Shown in pieces: positions 41,032 through 47,374 of a stretch of DNA of 64,000 nt. Position 1 is the stretch's first letter. Each line of letters starts with the position of its first letter. The position numbers and the translations under genes were made by a program. Source of the DNA: a virus; IMG/VR virus record IMGVR_UViG_3300044700_000345, positions 1-64,000 of that record; one strand, given 5' to 3'. The notes under the pieces were generated by a model. It ran no database searches. It was not told where the DNA came from and saw nothing but the letters and a program-made list of their open reading frames with translations.

Positions 41032-41232
41032 ATGTCAGCCATCAAGAACGCCTACGTTTGTGTTGTTAACGGTGAGCCAGAGCTATTTGAGACGCAGCAA
41101 CAAGCAGAGGATTGTGCCATGGAGCTTAGCTTTGCATGGTACGATGCAAACCTTGATGTACCTGCTCCAAGGCTGGCAGTTATGTCAGTGACTAATTGGT
41201 TGCAACTGCAATCACGATTAGCGCTTGTCTGA
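41032..41232 (+). CDS. Small hypothetical protein, 66 aa
   Basis: Start at ATG 41032. The pattern YVCVVNGEPELFETQQQAED looks like a small beta-alpha domain seen in short phage proteins (a strand, a turn with a Glu-Leu-Phe, then a helix). Followed by two stem-loops. Confidence 0.55.
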   Translation: MSAIKNAYVCVVNGEPELFETQQQAEDCAMELSFAWYDANLDVPAPRLAVMSVTNWLQLQSRLALV

Positions 41233-41242
41233 TGTTTGCACT

Positions 41243-41279
41243 GAGGGCTTCGGCCCTCTCTGCAGACTTCATTGTCTGC
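41243..41279 (+). promoter_or_regulatory. Two consecutive stem-loops, first with UUCG loop
   Basis: GAGGGC-TTCG-GCCCTC (41243-41258) is a 6-bp GC stem closed by a UUCG tetraloop; GCAGAC-TTCATT-GTCTGC (41262-41279) follows at once. No U tract is present, so they are not ordinary terminators. Confidence 0.6.
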
Positions 41280-41321
41280 CGTGGTACATATGTACTACCT
41301 ACCAACTCTATTCAAATCAAC

Positions 41322-41579
41322 ATGGAAATCTCCTACGTTGAAGAGCTACTTACTCAGCGTGCTAGGCTGCTAGCTCGTCGAGACTCTACCAGTGCACACC
41401 CGTGCATTGACAGGGAGATCGAAGAGCTTAGGCAACAAGCACTAGAGCTATTCTTTAGGTTCCAGGATGGCATGGCTCAGTTCTCTGATCTAATGCCCAT
41501 CTGTATGGTACTAGAGAAACGAGTTAATACCAATCGCGCTTTCCTTAAATGGGAACGTGACTTTGGTATACAGGAATAA
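41322..41579 (+). CDS. Small helical protein, 85 aa
   Basis: Start at ATG 41322 (MEISYVEELLTQRARLLARR). A charged helical protein with heptad-like Leu spacing; ends WERDFGIQE. The upstream part of the open frame covers the stem-loops and is not likely coding. It lies 3 nt before the next small gene. Confidence 0.55.
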   Translation: MEISYVEELLTQRARLLARRDSTSAHPCIDREIEELRQQALELFFRFQDGMAQFSDLMPICMVLEKRVNTNRAFLKWERDFGIQE

Positions 41580-41582
41580 GTA

Positions 41583-41726
41583 ATGGAACACACATTATGG
41601 CGCGTGTGGTACCAAGATTCTGTCATAGAGCTTTATGCTTTTACAAAGACAGAAGCTTTGGTTAGAGGCGGAGAGCTACTCAATAGATTACCTGTTGAGT
41701 TAAGCGTAATACGCATCTACGACTAA
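41583..41726 (+). CDS. Small hypothetical protein, 47 aa
   Basis: ATG 41583, TAA 41724-41726. The pattern LWRVWYQDSVIELYAFTKTE is like a short beta-hairpin protein. It is 3 nt after the preceding stop, consistent with coupling, and is followed by the competing hairpins at 41733-41781. Confidence 0.5.
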   Translation: MEHTLWRVWYQDSVIELYAFTKTEALVRGGELLNRLPVELSVIRIYD

Positions 41727-41732
41727 TAGAAG

Positions 41733-41781
41733 TCTGCGCTGGGCCAGCGATGGCCCTCCGCAGAACTCACAAGGTTCTGCG
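41733..41781 (+). promoter_or_regulatory. Two mutually exclusive stem-loops
   Basis: TCTGCG pairs with CGCAGA around an inner stem GGGCCA-GCGA-TGGCCC (41733-41764). The same CGCAGAAC (41759-41766) can instead pair with GTTCTGCG (41774-41781). Only one form can exist at a time. The start of the next gene is at 41805. Confidence 0.55.
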
Positions 41782-41804
41782 CACACCCTACCAATGGAGG
41801 TTCA

Positions 41805-42110
41805 ATGCTTACCAAGGTTGTTTACAATACTTGTTATGGAGGATTCAGTATTTCACCTGAAGCCTTGACAAGGATGAAAGAGTTGGGATACACAGGTGAC
41901 GCTAGTATCTACAACAGATATGCATACTTATATGAGTGTGTTCGTCACAATCCAATCTTAGTGCAAGTTGTAGAAGAACTTGGCAAGAGGGCAAATAGCC
42001 CAGGTTCTGACCTATGTATTGCACAAGTGTTTGGTCCCTATTGTATTGAAGAATACGATGGGTCAGAAACAGTTATGGAACCAGATGATTACACTTGGAT
42101 CACACCATGA
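41805..42110 (+). CDS. Conserved-looking phage protein, 101 aa
   Basis: Strong GGAGG upstream of ATG. Begins with VVYNTCYGGFSISPEAL, followed by a helical part (LYECVRHNPILVQVVEELG) and a C-terminal YCIEEYDGSETVMEP strand. From memory the NTCYGGFSxSxEA start recurs in small proteins of phages and viruses, with no known function. ATGA overlap with the following membrane protein. Confidence 0.7.
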   Translation: MLTKVVYNTCYGGFSISPEALTRMKELGYTGDASIYNRYAYLYECVRHNPILVQVVEELGKRANSPGSDLCIAQVFGPYCIEEYDGSETVMEPDDYTWITP

Positions 42111-42265
42111 AAATTCAAATGCATCCCATGGATTCATTCAAGTACTACAGCAGTAGAGTCTTGGCCTATGCCATTTTAGTTGGCATTGTAACTACGGCTT
42201 TTGCTACATTGTACAAATCAGATTCTTCTGCAATGTACAAATCAACTACCCACAAAGGTCACTAA
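42107..42265 (+). CDS. Small membrane protein, 52 aa
   Basis: ATG at 42107 within the previous stop; TAA 42263-42265 overlaps the next ATG. A hydrophobic segment near residues 18-34 (VLAYAILVGIVTTAFAT) predicts one membrane pass, with a Lys/His tail. Start-stop overlaps on both sides support that it is real. Confidence 0.6.
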   Translation: MKIQMHPMDSFKYYSSRVLAYAILVGIVTTAFATLYKSDSSAMYKSTTHKGH

Positions 42266-42501
42266 TGCAAAGTTATGTTGCACTTGTTGCCGATATGACA
42301 GGGCGTTATGCCCATGTCTACGGCACTGCTATAGACTGGCCTAGCTTCGCTGAACAACTCGAAGAGGTGGGATGTGAAGTAATTGAAAACCAGACAGAAG
42401 ACTATGAGCCTCTCGACGAGCTAACACTTGACGAGTTGCACGAGTACGATGTTGTTACCGTACAAGAACTGATTACTCACACTGACGCAGTACTAGCATG
42501 A
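42265..42501 (+). CDS. Small acidic protein, 78 aa
   Basis: Glu/Asp/Leu-rich, overlapped with both neighbours (TAATG before, ATGA after). YVALVADMTGRYAHVYGTAID suggests a small alpha/beta fold; the second half is acidic. No family recognised. Confidence 0.6.
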   Translation: MQSYVALVADMTGRYAHVYGTAIDWPSFAEQLEEVGCEVIENQTEDYEPLDELTLDELHEYDVVTVQELITHTDAVLA

Positions 42502-42875
42502 CCACTCAATCCAACATTGATCTCAACACCTGTGTACGAGGGCAGAAGGTTAAGCTTCGTGATGGAAAAATTGTTACATACGAAGGAGTCATAGATGAAA
42601 ACGAAATATACACACACGCAGTAAATGGCTACAGCTATACAAGGCGCGGTACTTTTTGGATGGAAGATGATCGTATTAGTCCCAAGGATGTTGTAGAAAT
42701 TCTTCCAATGGAAGAAGAACCTGCTAAGCCAACACCAGAGCTAACACATTCAATCACTGATCAGATTGATGTGGTAAACCCAGATCATGTATCGATCATT
42801 CCTCATGAGCATGGGGTAACCATATGTATTAAGAAGGGACTGACAACTATTAGCTGGAGGCATTACAACCATTAA
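42498..42875 (+). CDS. Hypothetical protein sharing an N-terminal domain with the 45.4-kb gene, 125 aa
   Basis: Residues 7-70 (DLNTCVRGQKVKLRDGKIVTY ... KDVVEILPM) match the N-terminus of the protein at 45412 (DLSTCVPGQKMYLRNGDIATY ... FDVVEILPL), so the two are paralogues for this beta domain. The C-terminal half differs and contains IIPHEHGVTICIKKG. Last gene before the convergent stem-loops at 42876. Confidence 0.6.
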   Translation: MTTQSNIDLNTCVRGQKVKLRDGKIVTYEGVIDENEIYTHAVNGYSYTRRGTFWMEDDRISPKDVVEILPMEEEPAKPTPELTHSITDQIDVVNPDHVSIIPHEHGVTICIKKGLTTISWRHYNH

Positions 42876-42941
42876 GTATTGGTTAGCTTACTGATCTAGC
42901 CAATACCTGCCATGTATTGGATGATATGCCAATACATGGCA
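42876..42941 (+). promoter_or_regulatory. Tandem stem-loops with shared pairing words
   Basis: GTATTGGTTAG (42876-42886) pairs with CTAGCCAATAC (42896-42906). Next, 42908-42920 (TGCCATGTATTGG) pairs perfectly over 13 bp with 42929-42941. GTATTGG and CCAATAC each occur twice, so cross-pairing between the two hairpins is possible. They lie between the early operon and the convergent minus gene and have no U tract on the plus strand. Confidence 0.6.
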
Positions 42942-42988
42942 ACCCCCCATGCCCCCATTGTTACAGCCACTACCAAGGTGGAAGGCTG

Positions 42989-43261
42989 TTATGTAGTCAT
43001 TGCATCCATACGTGCGTTGTCTAGTTGAATCATTTGCATTGCATGTTCCAAGGGTTTGGGTTGTAGTGATCGTATGTCTTGTACAGCACTAGCCCAAAAC
43101 AATCCAAAGCCTGGTCCACCATCAACCAAATGATCTCCCATTTGATATTTATTGATAACCTTTTTGTCTAATATGTTTTCACCATGGGGATGACCTTCGC
43201 TTGGATATGCAATCATTCGTTCATTGTTTAACTTTGTAAAATACTTGCCCGCTAAATCCAT
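42989..43261 (-). CDS. Hypothetical protein, 90 aa, isolated minus-strand gene
   Basis: Starts MDLAGKYFTKL, similar to the start MELAGKYNRKI of the minus-strand gene at 46614, so the two may be related small virion-type proteins placed in the early arm. Contains HLVDGGPGFGLFWASAVQDI. No family recognised. Divergent from the gene at 43368. Confidence 0.55.
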   Translation of the reverse strand: MDLAGKYFTKLNNERMIAYPSEGHPHGENILDKKVINKYQMGDHLVDGGPGFGLFWASAVQDIRSLQPKPLEHAMQMIQLDNARMDAMTT

Positions 43262-43315
43262 TGTTAATTCCTTGTGTAACTCTATGTTATTACAAGTTAT
43301 TAACTGAGTGAAGCC

Positions 43316-43340
43316 CGTCCAGAACCATGACGTTAAACTG
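43316..43340 (+). promoter_or_regulatory. Recurring leader element, copy 1
   Basis: CGTC (43316-43319), 9-nt loop CAGAACCAT, GACG (43329-43332), then TTAAACTG (43333-43340). The start codon chosen for the next gene is 27 nt further on. Same sequence as copy 2 across loop and tail. Confidence 0.75.
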
Positions 43341-43367
43341 GATCATTCCACTTATTCATTCAATCAA

Positions 43368-44264
43368 ATGAACTCAAAACAACTTAGAAAAATTGAAGAA
43401 ACGTTGCCGTATAACTGCAATACTCCAAAGAACTATGTTAAATGGGCAGTGCTTGTGACACGTATTAAGAAAGGCATTAAATATGGTTCAATAATATTAG
43501 ACCGAATTAGAAGGAACATAATAAAGCGAAAAGATGTAGACAAGTTTACTGACAAAGAGTATAGCGCAATTGCTGTAGCCCTACCTATTCTTTTTAAAGT
43601 GCCTCCTATTTGTGTACACGAAAACATATTGGATTCATTGTTGCAAACAGCAGTAAAGGAAATGGATATACCAAAACGTTCACTGCCTGGATACATTTTT
43701 CTTTTGCCGTTAAATGCAAATAAGTTTTTTGAAAATTTCAAATTTAAAAATAACATCCAACTAAATATTAATTCAATTTTTGTAGATGTTTCAAACACTA
43801 AAAATTGCGATTGGTTTCATGTTACACTTTTAACTAAAGATAAAGTTCATTATCGTTATTATTTATGGAGCAAAGCTGGTGATTACAGTCACTTTTTAAA
43901 TCCCTGCATTGAAACTGAAGTATTACTTGAACGTTTGATTAAGAATTTAATTCTTATTTATACGTATGAAACCAAGCAGATAACAGAAGAACAAGTTAAG
44001 GTGACAACACCAGGCAAAGGATTTACCAAGGACAAAGAAGGTGTTAATAAAGATATGGCATCACCTATTCGTTGGTTAGGCAAAACGTTTGTCCGCCAAC
44101 AAACCAAATACTTGTACGCTGCAAACAAATCCAAAGACAATAGTAGAACTGTTGCTTCTCATTGGAGACGCGGACATTGGCATACAGTATGTTGTGGTCC
44201 CAAACGCAAACAACGTAAACAACAATGGTTTAAACCTGTATTAATTAATACCAATACAAATTAA
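43368..44264 (+). CDS. Hypothetical protein with C-terminal HWRRGHWH motif, 298 aa
   Basis: Start placed at ATG 43368, after the leader element; the open frame itself begins at 43308 but would translate the element. Basic, Lys/Ile/Asn-rich, low GC compared with neighbours, suggesting transfer. The end reads HWRRGHWHTVCCGPKRK then QWFKPVLIN, a C-terminal motif (HWRRGHW...W..P..IN) that I recall in unknown proteins of phages and mobile elements. It may be a nuclease- or toxin-related fold; not assigned. Confidence 0.6.
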   Translation: MNSKQLRKIEETLPYNCNTPKNYVKWAVLVTRIKKGIKYGSIILDRIRRNIIKRKDVDKFTDKEYSAIAVALPILFKVPPICVHENILDSLLQTAVKEMDIPKRSLPGYIFLLPLNANKFFENFKFKNNIQLNINSIFVDVSNTKNCDWFHVTLLTKDKVHYRYYLWSKAGDYSHFLNPCIETEVLLERLIKNLILIYTYETKQITEEQVKVTTPGKGFTKDKEGVNKDMASPIRWLGKTFVRQQTKYLYAANKSKDNSRTVASHWRRGHWHTVCCGPKRKQRKQQWFKPVLINTNTN

Positions 44265-44269
44265 CTACA

Positions 44270-44294
44270 CGTCCAGAACCATGACGTTAAACTG
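44270..44294 (+). promoter_or_regulatory. Recurring leader element, copy 2
   Basis: CGTC (44270-44273), loop CAGAACCAT, GACG (44283-44286), TTAAACTG (44287-44294). It starts 5 nt after the preceding stop and lies 31 nt before the GTG start at 44326. Its inner ATG opens a longer frame that probably is not used. Confidence 0.75.
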
Positions 44295-44325
44295 GATCAA
44301 CCCATCCACACTCGGAGGTAACTCA

Positions 44326-44517
44326 GTGCAACAACCAGTGTCAACATTTGATCAACCACATGCTGATCATTGGGAAGAACTAGCCGACATGGCGTACTAC
44401 CAACGTATGGCCATGCAAGAAGAACTAGATGAAGATGACATTCCACTTGGCTGGCTGACAACCAAGCCATCAGGATGTCAGCAAACCAACACATCATTAC
44501 AGGAGGATTGCACTTGA
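44326..44517 (+). CDS. Small acidic protein, 63 aa
   Basis: GTG start at 44326 preceded by GGAGGT; the frame is open from 44281, but that ATG lies inside the leader element. The body is acidic (QEELDEDDIPLGW). Its stop overlaps the TTG start of the membrane gene that follows. Confidence 0.5.
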   Translation: MQQPVSTFDQPHADHWEELADMAYYQRMAMQEELDEDDIPLGWLTTKPSGCQQTNTSLQEDCT

Positions 44518-44963
44518 CCACCAAGGTCCGATCATCTGAGGCACCCGACACTCTTATTGTGTGTATCGGTGTCATCTATTGCCTCAGCATTCTATTCATC
44601 CAACTCATTACGGAGATCGCATCATGGCTCTTACAACGGAACAGCAACTCATTGGCCAAGCCCTTGGCTACGAACCACTCACCGAAGAAGAAGCAACCGG
44701 ACAATACCCTGCCGATGCCGACTTCCAAGACGCGCCGAAGGGCAGCATCCCCAGCACAGGTAACGTCTATCGTACCAAGCGAGGAGTCCTGCGTTGTTTC
44801 TGGATACCAACAGGACGTAACTACACCACTGTCGAGTCCGAAGAACTCACCGGATGGTACGATGTCCCAGACCTTGAAGACATCGAAGAGTGGACCTTCG
44901 ACTCGTGCTGCCCGACCCCGGCGGGTGACGAAGTCGAACATGACCACCCCGATAGCTGGCTGA
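44514..44963 (+). CDS. Membrane protein overlapping the next gene for 340 nt, 149 aa
   Basis: TTG start at 44514 (TTGA overlap) with a strong AGGAGG seven nt upstream. Residues about 12-40 form a membrane segment (TLIVCIGVIYCLSILFIQLI). From 44624 on the frame overlaps the following gene and yields a basic Lys/Ser/Thr/Pro/Arg-rich tail of about 110 residues. The unique 5' part and the ribosome site support translation; the tail may be a by-product or functional. Confidence 0.45.
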   Translation: MTTKVRSSEAPDTLIVCIGVIYCLSILFIQLITEIASWLLQRNSNSLAKPLATNHSPKKKQPDNTLPMPTSKTRRRAASPAQVTSIVPSEESCVVSGYQQDVTTPLSSPKNSPDGTMSQTLKTSKSGPSTRAARPRRVTKSNMTTPIAG

Positions 44964-44983
44964 GAATCCTCAGCTTAGTTTGA
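44624..44983 (+). CDS. Acidic hypothetical protein, 119 aa
   Basis: ATG 44624 with GGAG upstream. GC-rich codons with a preference for C in third position, unlike its neighbours. Begins MALTTEQQLIGQALGYEPLT; a middle beta part (NVYRTKRGVLRCFWIPTGRN) is followed by an acidic tail. No family recognised. The whole gene but 20 nt is overlapped by the frame of the preceding membrane protein. Confidence 0.6.
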   Translation: MALTTEQQLIGQALGYEPLTEEEATGQYPADADFQDAPKGSIPSTGNVYRTKRGVLRCFWIPTGRNYTTVESEELTGWYDVPDLEDIEEWTFDSCCPTPAGDEVEHDHPDSWLRILSLV

Positions 44984-45001
44984 TTAACAAACCATTTACC
45001 T

Positions 45002-45030
45002 TTGAAATTTTAATACCAATATGGTATGCT
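45002..45030 (+). promoter_or_regulatory. Promoter with operator-like inverted repeat
   Basis: TTGAAA (45002-45007), 17-nt spacer, TATGCT (45025-45030). A perfect inverted repeat ATACCA-ATA-TGGTAT (45013-45027) covers the spacer and the -10 box, the place where a repressor would block RNA polymerase. It leads the genes from 45112. Confidence 0.6.
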
Positions 45031-45111
45031 TTCTAGCGTGCTTCCGAAAAGAACCACGTTCTTCTCTCTGGTCAATTCTGAAATCCATCCTGTCCCATCG
45101 CATTTGACATC

Positions 45112-45372
45112 ATGAGCAACGCACTGTCTGATTTAAGTCCCGCCCAGAAAAAAGTTTTTGATGAATGGTCAGATGCTCACAAAGCTCATATTGAAACTTA
45201 TTGTTTATGGTTTGAACTAGGGCAAGCTCTTGTTGTAGCAAATAAAACTCTTGGCATAGCTCGTTTGCATTGTGAGGAGAAGAATATTCCCGATGAATGC
45301 TATGTGGCTGTACATCAAATGGCAGTTGACATCCTGTCTGATTTAACTCCTGCCCAGCAAGAAGAATCCTGA
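45112..45372 (+). CDS. Small hypothetical protein, 86 aa
   Basis: Helical protein with near-repeats at both ends (LSDLSPAQKK and LSDLTPAQQE), which suggests internal duplication. First gene after the operator-type promoter at 45002. No family recognised. Confidence 0.6.
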   Translation: MSNALSDLSPAQKKVFDEWSDAHKAHIETYCLWFELGQALVVANKTLGIARLHCEEKNIPDECYVAVHQMAVDILSDLTPAQQEES

Positions 45373-45411
45373 TCCTCGTTTTAATTATTATTCACCACCG
45401 CATTAACAATC

Positions 45412-45915
45412 ATGACTGTTGACTTGAGCACTTGTGTACCAGGGCAAAAGATGTATCTTCGCAATGGAGATATTGCTACATATATTGGAACAGCGCCATA
45501 CTCATGTCAAATTGATGATCGTACTTACACGGTAAAAGGAGAATATTGTTTATCTGGACAAGGGCCATTTGATGTTGTAGAAATTCTCCCGCTAGAAACA
45601 ATTGAACCAACTACATCTGACAAACATCCAAGCGTTGCATGGTGGGAGTCATGCCCATGGATTACAGACAGGAAACCCACTCCTTTGGATGGCGATGTGT
45701 ATGGAAGAGTATACATAAAATCTAGCAAAAACAAAGTGCTTACATCTAATTGGAGTGAGGTTGGCGCTCATGAGAATTGGATTCATCTTTGCGGTTGGCA
45801 ACCTCCTGTACTTACTGACAAAGAGAAAGCATTGGAATTGTTAAACAAACATGAAGGTGTTTGGACACCCACACTACGTGAATGGAATGTTATCCGTAAA
45901 GGATTAACAGAGTAA
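45412..45915 (+). CDS. Two-part hypothetical protein, paralogue of the 42.5-kb gene N-terminus, 167 aa
   Basis: Residues 3-62 are the same beta domain as in the protein at 42498 (GQKxxLRxGxIxTY ... DVVEILPxE). Residues 75-130 contain PWITDRKPTPLDGDVYGRVY and NWIHLCGWQPP, a Trp-rich module; I have the impression that it occurs alone in phage proteins. The C-terminus is a short helix. Two domains joined here and separate elsewhere suggest shuffling within the early arm. Confidence 0.6.
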   Translation: MTVDLSTCVPGQKMYLRNGDIATYIGTAPYSCQIDDRTYTVKGEYCLSGQGPFDVVEILPLETIEPTTSDKHPSVAWWESCPWITDRKPTPLDGDVYGRVYIKSSKNKVLTSNWSEVGAHENWIHLCGWQPPVLTDKEKALELLNKHEGVWTPTLREWNVIRKGLTE

Positions 45916-45919
45916 CTAA

Positions 45920-46099
45920 ATGATTAACTTCATGTGTGCAAGCATTGCTTGCTTAAGTCAATACCTTGGGACTGGTTTAATTATGTACCAAGGGCAGAAT
46001 CAAATTTTGTATCAACGTGCACACCAATTGTACTATTGTGAACGGCAAGATTATGTTTATCGTTGCGACACTGATGCTGCCAAAATACGTTACCAATAA
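45920..46099 (+). CDS. Small hypothetical protein, 59 aa
   Basis: ATG 45920, 4 nt after the preceding stop; TAA 46097-46099. Cys/Tyr/Gln-rich (YLGTGLIMYQGQNQILYQRA), looks like a beta-hairpin protein. Its end overlaps the end of the convergent minus gene by 10 nt. Confidence 0.5.
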   Translation: MINFMCASIACLSQYLGTGLIMYQGQNQILYQRAHQLYYCERQDYVYRCDTDAAKIRYQ

Positions 46100-46554
46100 C
46101 GAGCCTGTGGTAAACGCATAGCATTGATCTCAGCTTGTGCAGCAGCATCACGAGGGTCAACCATTTGAGGTTGGCTTAAAAACTGTTGCATGTTTACTGG
46201 CTGAATAGACTGTGGACTGTTAAGTTTTGTATCAAACTTTAGGTTGACTTGTGGTTCAGTACTCCCACCAGGAGTAGTGTAGATACCGCCTGACAAATCA
46301 AACATGCCTTTACCTATAGATGCATTTTGATTTGCAGCATCAATGCCAAATCTAAATCCATTGTTAGCATTGCCAACAATGGAACCACGAGGATCTATTG
46401 TTACAGTCCCAGTGGGATCTTCAAAATTAAATGGTTGACTAACTGCCATGTTAACTAAAGGATTGTTGATTCGTTTATTAAATTCAGTAGATGCAACACC
46501 AATTCCTTGGTTGACACTATTAAGTAAATTTTGAAATGCTTCTGGACCTGGCAT
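46090..46554 (-). CDS. Virion-type protein on minus strand in the early arm, 154 aa
   Basis: Asn/Gly/Gln/Pro-rich with motifs like FRFGIDAANQNASIGKG, in the style of the virion-arm proteins. Preceded by one copy of a 39-nt leader repeat shared with the minus gene at 46614. A virion role expressed from its own late signal is inferred. Confidence 0.6.
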   Translation of the reverse strand: MPGPEAFQNLLNSVNQGIGVASTEFNKRINNPLVNMAVSQPFNFEDPTGTVTIDPRGSIVGNANNGFRFGIDAANQNASIGKGMFDLSGGIYTTPGGSTEPQVNLKFDTKLNSPQSIQPVNMQQFLSQPQMVDPRDAAAQAEINAMRLPQARYW

Positions 46555-46572
46555 ACATCTAATGTTTTAAGT

Positions 46573-46611
46573 AGTCTATCACCGGGTTTTGTCAGATAAC
46601 TACTGACCAAC
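46573..46611 (-). promoter_or_regulatory. 39-nt leader repeat, copy A
   Basis: Repeated with one mismatch at 46931-46969, each copy 18-23 nt upstream of a minus-strand start. On the minus strand it contains the stem GTCAG-TAGTTAT-CTGAC, then AAAACCCGGTGATAGACT, where TAGACT could be a -10 box. Probably a late promoter or leader. Confidence 0.6.
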
Positions 46612-46613
46612 TC

Positions 46614-46907
46614 TTACCAATCTGTATTGTTTATTGGCGGCAAACGATTTAATACTTCAGCTGGAAGAGATGGAATTGGTCTTGCTGACGGATAATGTTG
46701 AGAATTAAACAAGTTTAATTTATTAATTGTGTCTTGATCGTACGCAAGATCAATCATTGCTTGGTTTTGTTGTGCTTCAGTAGATCTTGGATTGCTTAAA
46801 ATCTTTAATGATTGATCTATTCCTTCTTGCATTGTTAATACAGGAATGCTTGGTGATTGATTTAGTCCTTCTTGTATTTTACGATTGTATTTGCCGGCCA
46901 GTTCCAT
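46614..46907 (-). CDS. Hypothetical protein, 97 aa, minus strand in the early arm
   Basis: Starts MELAGKYNRKI like the 90-residue protein at 42989. Ser/Pro/Gln/Leu-rich helical body. Carries the 39-nt leader repeat (copy B) upstream and stops 2 nt before copy A of the next minus gene, so the two minus genes are separately led. Confidence 0.55.
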   Translation of the reverse strand: MELAGKYNRKIQEGLNQSPSIPVLTMQEGIDQSLKILSNPRSTEAQQNQAMIDLAYDQDTINKLNLFNSQHYPSARPIPSLPAEVLNRLPPINNTDW

Positions 46908-46930
46908 GCTAAAGTCTTAAGGCTTTAATC

Positions 46931-46969
46931 AGTCTATCACCGGGTTCTGTCAGATAACTACTGACCAAC
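46931..46969 (-). promoter_or_regulatory. 39-nt leader repeat, copy B
   Basis: 38 of 39 positions equal copy A at 46573-46611; same stem and TAGACT box, 23 nt before the minus start at 46907. Confidence 0.6.
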
Positions 46970-47040
46970 CCCCCACACCCCCGTAAAGATCTACCAGGGA
47001 AACCTTTAATCTTTATAGGACTATCCCATTGAATTGACAC

Positions 47041-47367
47041 ATGATTACTTCAAGACTATTCCTTCTCACACTAACTGTTCTAAGCTGTGTACCAGCACAA
47101 GCAAGACCAGTGGTTGCTACTGTTTATCACCAATATTATGACGGTAGACCAGCATATTGCGGTGGAATTTACAGTGATAACAAGGTGAGTGCTGCACATC
47201 CTTGGTTGCCATGCGGCACACGAGTTACTGTGCAACACAAAGGTAGGTCATTGGTTGTTCCAATCACAGATCGATGTGAGTGTGACAGCATTGACCTAAG
47301 CTATCGAGCTGCCAAGATACTGGGTGTTCCAGTGGATGGCATTGCTCGTGTACACATTCATTACTAA
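47041..47367 (+). CDS. Secreted RlpA-like double-psi beta-barrel protein
   Basis: 108 residues. Signal peptide at 1-21 (basic start, LFLLTLTVLSCVPAQA, cleavage after AQA). The mature part shows the RlpA/DPBB order: ATVYHQYYDGRPAYCGGIYS, SAAHPWLPCGTRVTV, then VPITDRCECDSIDLSYRAA and ILGVPVDGIARVHIHY. RlpA-type domains act on, or bind, denuded peptidoglycan in the periplasm. Four Cys could form disulphides outside the cytoplasm. It is the only gene here with a convincing full signal peptide. Role in lysis or superinfection exclusion is open. Confidence 0.8.
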   Translation: MITSRLFLLTLTVLSCVPAQARPVVATVYHQYYDGRPAYCGGIYSDNKVSAAHPWLPCGTRVTVQHKGRSLVVPITDRCECDSIDLSYRAAKILGVPVDGIARVHIHY

Positions 47368-47374
47368 ACACATC

